From the NCBI GenBank assembly GCA_964574935.1, contig CAZNOZ010000010.1, positions 1 to 64,000 of the forward strand: 64,000 bases of DNA, read 5' to 3'. Source of the DNA: JBBECE01 sp964574935. Its GTDB lineage: Bacteria; Pseudomonadota; Alphaproteobacteria; Rhizobiales; Devosiaceae. A program made the position numbers and the translations under genes. Under the pieces are notes generated by a model, which worked only from the letters and a program-made list of their open reading frames with translations, had not been told where the DNA came from and made no database searches. This document shows, in pieces, positions 59,150-64,000 of the stretch. Position 1 is the first letter of the stretch; each line of letters begins with the position of its first letter.

Positions 59150-60106
59150 ATGAATGATCGACCGGTACTGGTGACGGGTTCCGAAGGGCTGATCGGACGC
59201 CATGTCATCGAGCGGCTCGAGGCGCGGGGAACCGGGGTTCGCCGCTTTGACCTGCGCGGCCCAGAACCCGCCGACTTGCGGAACGCCCAAGCCCTGCGGG
59301 ACGCCGCCGGGGGAGTAGCGGGGGTCTTGCATCTGGGCGGGGTATCCCGCGTGGTCTGGGGCCAGCAGGACCCGGCCAACTGCACGCTCGTCAATGCCGG
59401 GGCGACGGAGCGGCTGCTAAGGATCTGCCTCGACCAGCCCGATCCGCCCTGGTTCGTGTTTGCCTCCAGCCGCGAAGTCTACGGCCAGACAGAGCACTTC
59501 CCTGTGCCCGAGAGCGCCCCTTACGCGCCGCTCAATGTCTACGCCCGCTCGAAGGTGAGTGCCGAGCGATCGTGTTTTGCCGCCGCCGAGGCGGGCCTGA
59601 GGGTCGGCGTTTGCCGTTTTTCGAGCGTCTATGGCGATGTCATCGACCATCACGACCGGGTGGCCCCGGCCTTCGCCCGCGCCGCCGCCCGGGGCGGCAC
59701 AATCCGCATCGAAGGCGCCTCGAACACGCTCGATTTCACACATATCGACGATGTCGCCGATGGCATGGTGACTCTTCTCGATGCCGTCGCCTCCGGCGAG
59801 GGCTTGCCGCCGATCCACTTTGCTTCCGGGGCCGGCACCTCGCTCGCCTTGCTCGCCGGATTGTCCGAGAGATACGCCGGATCGGAACTCGAAATCGTCG
59901 AGGCCGCGCCCCGCGACTACGACGTCAGCCGCTTCGTCGGCGACCCTTCGCGCGCCGCCGAGCTCTTGTCCTGGACTGCCTCGACCCCGCTCGAGGCGGG
60001 GTTTGCGCGCCTGGTTTCCGGATTTGCCGCCCTGTCCGATGCCGGCGGCACCGTCCGGTCGTCGCTTTCCGTGGGCGAGGCGAGCCCGCCCCTCGATTCG
60101 GTCTGA
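59150..60106 (+). CDS. NAD-dependent sugar-nucleotide epimerase/dehydratase (SDR)
   Basis: 318 residues from the ATG at 59150. The Rossmann motif PVLVTGSEGLIGRHVIERLE, VLHLGGVSRVV, the FASSREVYG serine and YARSK (catalytic Tyr and Lys) are all present. VCRFSSVYGDVIDHHDRVAP and the THIDDVADGMV loop are typical of extended SDRs such as GalE and RfbB. The substrate sugar is unknown. It is oriented like glf and probably supplies an activated sugar for the same island. Confidence 0.9.
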   Translation: MNDRPVLVTGSEGLIGRHVIERLEARGTGVRRFDLRGPEPADLRNAQALRDAAGGVAGVLHLGGVSRVVWGQQDPANCTLVNAGATERLLRICLDQPDPPWFVFASSREVYGQTEHFPVPESAPYAPLNVYARSKVSAERSCFAAAEAGLRVGVCRFSSVYGDVIDHHDRVAPAFARAAARGGTIRIEGASNTLDFTHIDDVADGMVTLLDAVASGEGLPPIHFASGAGTSLALLAGLSERYAGSELEIVEAAPRDYDVSRFVGDPSRAAELLSWTASTPLEAGFARLVSGFAALSDAGGTVRSSLSVGEASPPLDSV

Positions 60107-60179
60107 TCGCGGCGGCCGCGACGGCGCTCCGGCACCGGCACGATATCTCCCAGGCGAGCGCGGATCGGGGTGCCGGCGG

Positions 60180-60914
60180 TCACACCGACGCGAACAGGGC
60201 CACCCCCCATCGCATGCGTCGCGGATATCCGCCGGGCAGGCTCATGGTAAGCCCGTGCCTTGCCGCCGCAGCTTCCAGATCGCGCGGGCCGACGTCCCAG
60301 TTCAGCGCCTCGCGGCGGCGGCCGGGATCGCGATAGCGGGTGCGAATGACGAGCCGGGCCCCCGGCGCCCCCGTAAGCTGCGTGACGGCGTCGAAGAAGG
60401 CGTCGTAGTCCACCGGGGCAAGGTGGTTCACCACCGCGTTGCACACCACCCAGCCAGGCGCCATGTCTCCGACGCGCTTCAGAACATCGGGTCCGATCGC
60501 CTCGAGCAGCGGCCGCTTGGCCCGTTGATCGGCACCGAGCAGCGCTTCGGCCGCCGCAACGATCTGCGTGTCGAGGTCCAGACCCACGAATCGTCCGGCA
60601 TCAAGGTAGTCGATCAGATGCCGGCCCACGCGCAGCGTTCCGCAGCCGTAGTCGACCACGACGTCCCCGCGCTCGATGCCGAGGTCGATGAACTCGGCCG
60701 CGATGCGTTCCCCCATGCGCGCCGAATGGTCGCTGATCTTGCGGCCGATCGTTTTCTGAGCTGCGTCCCGCGCGATGACGGAAACCATCCGCTCGGCGAA
60801 GTAGTGGCCGTAGGTCGCCTCCGGATGGCGCGCCTTCCAATCGTCGGCGGCGCGCCTGCGACGCTTTTGTTCGCCCGACAGAAGGCCCACGGCCTGTCGA
60901 ATCCGATTGAGCAT
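60180..60914 (-). CDS. SAM-dependent methyltransferase
   Basis: 244 residues from the ATG at 60914 (MLNRIRQAVGLLSGEQKRRR). Motif I is VVVDYGCGTLRVGRHLIDYL, motif II GRFVGLDLDTQIVAA, and APGWVVCNAVVNHLAPVDYD forms the post-motif region. It belongs to the class I methyltransferases and cannot be assigned to a substrate. It is co-oriented with a membrane methyltransferase-like gene upstream (63-base gap), at the edge of the glycan island. Confidence 0.85.
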   Translation of the reverse strand: MLNRIRQAVGLLSGEQKRRRRAADDWKARHPEATYGHYFAERMVSVIARDAAQKTIGRKISDHSARMGERIAAEFIDLGIERGDVVVDYGCGTLRVGRHLIDYLDAGRFVGLDLDTQIVAAAEALLGADQRAKRPLLEAIGPDVLKRVGDMAPGWVVCNAVVNHLAPVDYDAFFDAVTQLTGAPGARLVIRTRYRDPGRRREALNWDVGPRDLEAAAARHGLTMSLPGGYPRRMRWGVALFASV

Positions 60915-60977
60915 ATCGGCGGTATAGCCTGCCCCCGCGACCCGGTCCAACGCCTCACGGCGGGACCGGCACCGTGG

Positions 60978-61676
60978 TCAGCCGTAGATCCGCCGCATGT
61001 CCGGCTTTTCGACGGTGAAATAGTGCACCCAGATATAGGCGTGGCTGAATGCGGCGGCGACAAGCCCGGCCGTCGACTGCAAGGCCAGGCCGGGGATCCA
61101 AAGCGCGCCGATGCCGAACACGTACATGCCGTTGCTCGTGAACTTGAATATCCCCTCCCTGACAAGCGGCCAGTCGCGCGCCGCGTCCGGATCGAAATGG
61201 TCGATGCCGAAGGCGCGCCGGAAACCGAAATAGGTCCTGACCGAATAGAACAGGTACGCCGCCGGCACCGCGACAACCGCCGCCAGCACATACCCGATCC
61301 AGGGCTCGAGCCCGAGCGATCCTCGGTTGGCGATGGCGAGCAGCGTAATCAGCACGAAGCGGGCACCGAACAGCACCGCGAAAACCGCCGCGAAGAACCC
61401 GAATGCGCGTTCGGTGCCGCCGAACCACCCCGTGAGCCGCTTGCCGTGCAATTCGAGCCGCCAGGCGATCACGACAAACAGCTGATGAATGACCGTGTCG
61501 GCCAGCACGAGCACAAACCACACGAGCGTCGACACGCCGAACAGCGCTCCTTCCATGGCGCCTTCGATGCGCGCCGCCCAGATCGCCAGCACCAACAGCG
61601 CCGCCAGAAGCAGCGCGTGCGCCAACTGCCCCTCGAACATCGGCGAACCGGCCGAAGGGGTCTTGTTTTCGTTCAT
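60978..61676 (-). CDS. Membrane protein, phospholipid/isoprenylcysteine methyltransferase-like
   Basis: 232 residues with about five membrane helices. The C-terminus has GIFKFTSNGMYVFGIGALWI and HAYIWVHYFTVEKPDMRRIY, with the E-x-P-x-x-x-x-x-YG ending seen in PEMT/ICMT-type methyltransferases. The usual RHP motif is replaced (FTSNGMY), so activity is uncertain. It may modify a lipid of the envelope. It lies directly upstream of a soluble methyltransferase on the minus strand. Confidence 0.6.
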   Translation of the reverse strand: MNENKTPSAGSPMFEGQLAHALLLAALLVLAIWAARIEGAMEGALFGVSTLVWFVLVLADTVIHQLFVVIAWRLELHGKRLTGWFGGTERAFGFFAAVFAVLFGARFVLITLLAIANRGSLGLEPWIGYVLAAVVAVPAAYLFYSVRTYFGFRRAFGIDHFDPDAARDWPLVREGIFKFTSNGMYVFGIGALWIPGLALQSTAGLVAAAFSHAYIWVHYFTVEKPDMRRIYG

Positions 61677-61769
61677 GCTCGCTGAGCCTCAAGTCGAGAA
61701 GATGCGCCGCGTCCCCGGAAACACGATCCCGAACCACCGTTAGCAAACCGCCGCGCGATGGTCCAACCG

Positions 61770-61791
61770 GGCACCCGGCATCGAGGGTGCC
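61770..61791 (-). terminator. Possible terminator hairpin after the second RR-HK operon
   Basis: GGCACCC-GGCATCGA-GGGTGCC forms a perfect 7-bp stem 76 bases past the kinase stop on the minus strand. It has no T-tract. The rest of the 191-base spacer shows no gene. Confidence 0.3.
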
Positions 61792-61867
61792 GAATCCCGA
61801 ATCCGGTGCGCCGAGGAAGGCCGCCCTCGCCCCCTGCAGGGTGAACGCCGGCAAAAGTCGATTGCGC

Positions 61868-63226
61868 TCAGTCGCTTGGCGGCGCATCGCGATTCGGCAG
61901 GACCACGCGGACCCTCAGACCCGGGGCCGCGTCCGACATTTCGAGGCGGCCGCCATAGGCCTCCACGATGTCCGAAACGATGGCCAGGCCGAGCCCGGTT
62001 CCGCTCCCGCCGCTGTCGAGCCGCACGCCACGCGACGTCACTGCCTCACGGTCGGCGTCGGCGATACCCGGGCCGTCGTCGGTCACGATGATGGCGGTTT
62101 CGGTCTGTTTCTTCCCGGCCGTCAGGGCAACTCTTGAAGGCGCGAAGCGCACGGCGTTCTCGATCAGATTGCCGAGGATCTCGGAAAGATCCCCTTCGTC
62201 GATGGGCGCGTCGAAGTCCGGGTCGATATCGACCGCAAATTCCAGCATTTCGCCACGCGGTGTCCGGGCCGCGACGGAGACGACGCCCTGGGCGACCTCC
62301 GCCACCCTGCAGCGCGCTCCGCCGTAGACGCCCGGCGCCAGTCGGGCCCGGGCGAGCTCGCGTTCGACATGCCGACGGATGGCTGCCGTACTGCGTTCGA
62401 TGTCGTCCGCCAACTTGCTCTCGCCGCGCTGGCGAAGCGCCCGTATGTCCGCGGAGAGCACCTGCAGGGGCGTGTTCAGCCCGTGCGCCAGATCGGTGGC
62501 CCGCGTGCGGGCCCGTGCCAGGGCCTTTTCCTGGGCGTCGAGCAGGCGATTGATCTCCGCCGCCAGCGGCTGAACCTCCTGCGGCGCCTGGGCGTCGAGC
62601 CGCGTCGAGTTTCGGGCGATGACCCCGCGCACCGCCCGGCGCAGGCTCTCAAGAGGCGCCAGCCCCACGGTGATCTGCACGAAATTGGCGGCGATCAGCG
62701 CCACCGCAAGCACCAGCAGGGCGGGCGTCAGCTCGCCGACGAACTCCGACAGCGCGTTCTCGATGGTGCGGTGATCTTCCGCGACAACCGCCCGAAAAGA
62801 CGCGCCGTTCGCTTCGGTGATGACACGATCGACCGCGAACAGCAGGGCGCCGTCGGGACCCGTGACCTCGCGGGAGTGCATGGCCCCGTCGACTTCCGCG
62901 TCCGCCGGCAGGTCGAGCCGACTGTCCCACAACGAACGGGACCGGACCACGCCACCGCCGGTCACATCCTCCACCTGCCAGTACAATCCCGACAGCGGTC
63001 TGTTGAAGCGCGGATCCGCGGGTCCCGTACCGACGCGCAAGTCGCCGTCGACAATTCTCGTCGCCCCGATCAGTAGCGACAAATGCGCGCCGAGTTCGGT
63101 TTCCACCCGGCGCTCGACGTGCCGCTCGAACAAAAAGCCGAGCCCGACGCCGGCGATCGCCAGGGCCGCCAGGATCGAAATCGCCGCCGCCGCCCACAGA
63201 CGAAAGCGCAGGGAGCGGCCGCTCAT
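61868..63226 (-). CDS. PhoQ-like sensor histidine kinase (paralogue of 22877-24235)
   Basis: 452 residues, the same length as the kinase at 22877. A helix at ~10-33 and another at ~166-188 enclose a periplasmic sensor containing DPRFNRPLSGLYWQVEDVTG and RSRSLWD, almost the same motif as its paralogue. The DHp domain has His248 (TRATDLAHGLNTPLQVLSAD). The ATPase motifs are NLIENAVRFAPS, TDDGPGIADADR and GSGTGLGLAIVSDIVEAYGG. The ATG overlaps the RR stop (ATGA). Confidence 0.94.
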   Translation of the reverse strand: MSGRSLRFRLWAAAAISILAALAIAGVGLGFLFERHVERRVETELGAHLSLLIGATRIVDGDLRVGTGPADPRFNRPLSGLYWQVEDVTGGGVVRSRSLWDSRLDLPADAEVDGAMHSREVTGPDGALLFAVDRVITEANGASFRAVVAEDHRTIENALSEFVGELTPALLVLAVALIAANFVQITVGLAPLESLRRAVRGVIARNSTRLDAQAPQEVQPLAAEINRLLDAQEKALARARTRATDLAHGLNTPLQVLSADIRALRQRGESKLADDIERSTAAIRRHVERELARARLAPGVYGGARCRVAEVAQGVVSVAARTPRGEMLEFAVDIDPDFDAPIDEGDLSEILGNLIENAVRFAPSRVALTAGKKQTETAIIVTDDGPGIADADREAVTSRGVRLDSGGSGTGLGLAIVSDIVEAYGGRLEMSDAAPGLRVRVVLPNRDAPPSD

Positions 63227-63888
63227 GCGCCGTCGGCCGGCACGCTGTAGCCGAAGCCGCGCCGCGTTTCGATGGCGTCGGCTCCGAGCTTGCGGCGCAA
63301 TCGGGCGATGATGACCTCAATGGCATTGGGATCGCGGTCATTGCCCGACCCGTAGAGGTGTTCGGCGAGTTCGGTGGGCGCGACCACCTCGCCGGCGTGA
63401 TGCAACAGGAAAGCCAAAAGCCGATATTCCAAAGGCGAAAGCCGCACCAGCGTGCCATCGAGCGTCACCCGCATCTGGCGGGTATCCAGCGTGATCGGAC
63501 CCGAGGACAGCACCGGCGCCGCGTGCCCGGCCGAGCGGCGCAACAGCGCCCGCAGCCGTGCGACGAGCTCTTCCATCTCAAAGGGCTTGGGCAGATAGTC
63601 GTCGGCGCCAGCGTTGATACCTTCGACACGTTCCGTCCACACGCCGCGGGCGGTCAGAATGATGACCGGAACCCGTTGCCCGGCCGCGCGCCAGCGCCGC
63701 AGGACGGTCAATCCGTCGAGCTTCGGCAGGCCCAGATCGAGCACCACTGCATCGTAGGTCTCCGTGTCGCCCTTGAACCAGGCGTCCTCGCCATCGGCGG
63801 CGATATCCACTGCCATGCCGGCGGCGCCGAGCACCGCCGCGATGTCGGCGGCAATGCGCGGCTCGTCTTCGACAACAAGGACCTTCAT
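63223..63888 (-). CDS. OmpR/PhoP-family response regulator (paralogue of 22215-22880)
   Basis: 221 residues, the same length as the other regulator here. Receiver: VLVVEDEPRIAADI, Asp51 in YDAVVLDLGLPKLDGL, Thr in VIILTARGVW, and Lys in GADDYLPKPFEMEEL. The winged helix has LSPLEYRLLAFLLHHAGEVV, DPNAIEVIIARLRRKLGADA and ETRRGFGYSV. Its start is fused to the end of a PepSY gene (ATGA) and its stop to the kinase gene. Confidence 0.96.
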   Translation of the reverse strand: MKVLVVEDEPRIAADIAAVLGAAGMAVDIAADGEDAWFKGDTETYDAVVLDLGLPKLDGLTVLRRWRAAGQRVPVIILTARGVWTERVEGINAGADDYLPKPFEMEELVARLRALLRRSAGHAAPVLSSGPITLDTRQMRVTLDGTLVRLSPLEYRLLAFLLHHAGEVVAPTELAEHLYGSGNDRDPNAIEVIIARLRRKLGADAIETRRGFGYSVPADGA

Positions 63889-64000
63889 TCCCCCTCGCCG
63901 TCGCTGCTCATCACGTCTCCCGCGCTCGCGTCGACGTCCACCACGGCACGGTGGCCGTCCGACGAGACGACCTGGAACCGGTATACCCAGCTTCCGTCGA
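63885..64000 (-). CDS. PepSY-domain protein, C-terminal fragment (cut by window edge)
   Basis: The last 37 residues are in frame: DGSWVYRFQVVSSDGHRAVV, then DVDASAGDVMSSDGEGE and a stop. The WVYRFQVVSSDGH...VDVDASAGDV pattern is a PepSY end. The stop overlaps the RR ATG, as in the operon at 21733-24235, so this is the matching accessory gene of the second system. Confidence 0.8.
   Translation of the reverse strand, partial: DGSWVYRFQVVSSDGHRAVVDVDASAGDVMSSDGEGE

Overview
The window is GC-rich, densely coding DNA from an alphaproteobacterium. The evidence is the ffh-rpsP-rimM-trmD-rplS translation block with long alanine/glutamate-rich ribosomal tails, many ATGA/GTGA overlaps between genes, frequent GTG/TTG starts and Hyphomicrobiales-like relatives for many proteins. 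The order is my best guess only. No rRNA, tRNA, CRISPR array, phage or transposase was found. One 100-base run of N (1198-1297) lies inside rpsP; the sequence on its two sides is identical over exactly 55 bases, so it looks like an assembler join and not missing DNA.

Layout. 1-4809: translation genes, interrupted by a minus-strand set of small membrane proteins. 4877-9352: a His-rich, YqjI-like PadR regulator with palindromic operators, then a sugar-type ABC importer. 9768-20916: catabolic genes. These are an aldo/keto reductase, an 11-bp phased repeat array, a type I extradiol dioxygenase followed by homologues of GalB, GalC and GalD (the lower gallate/protocatechuate meta-cleavage route), and an operon of citryl-CoA lyase-like, phenylacetate-CoA ligase-like, VOC and GST genes controlled by a divergent GntR regulator. 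21026-24235: a secreted protein divergent from a PepSY-response regulator-histidine kinase operon; a paralogous set runs off the right end (61868-64000). 24305-28588: a DevBCA/MacB-like export system. 28733-36304: a SAM-cyclase-ATPase-TPR signalling protein, apparently cotranscribed with an amidase and a D-lactate dehydrogenase-like flavo-iron-sulfur protein.

36335-53700 is the energy core. A pentaheme cytochrome c with an EF-hand-like loop is divergent from a complete nqrABCDEF-apbE-nqrM-CBS operon, with an FNR-type box between them. Next comes a compact run of GltD-like NADPH/ferredoxin oxidoreductase, pyruvate:ferredoxin oxidoreductase, a dihydroorotate-dehydrogenase-like flavoprotein and pyruvate phosphate dikinase. 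Together they could link pyruvate, ferredoxin, NAD(P)H, quinone and a sodium gradient under low oxygen. The NqrB is unusually short and lacks the segment that carries its covalent FMN.

53803-61676 is a glycan or envelope island: UDP-galactopyranose mutase, two glycosyltransferase-like proteins, an ATP-grasp-like protein, a DUF6065-like protein, a sugar-nucleotide epimerase and two methyltransferases.

The most interesting items are the NQR variant with its pentaheme partner and its PFOR/PPDK neighbours, the hybrid dioxygenase-GalBCD cluster, the phased 11- and 12-bp arrays in intergenic DNA, and the paired PepSY two-component systems.
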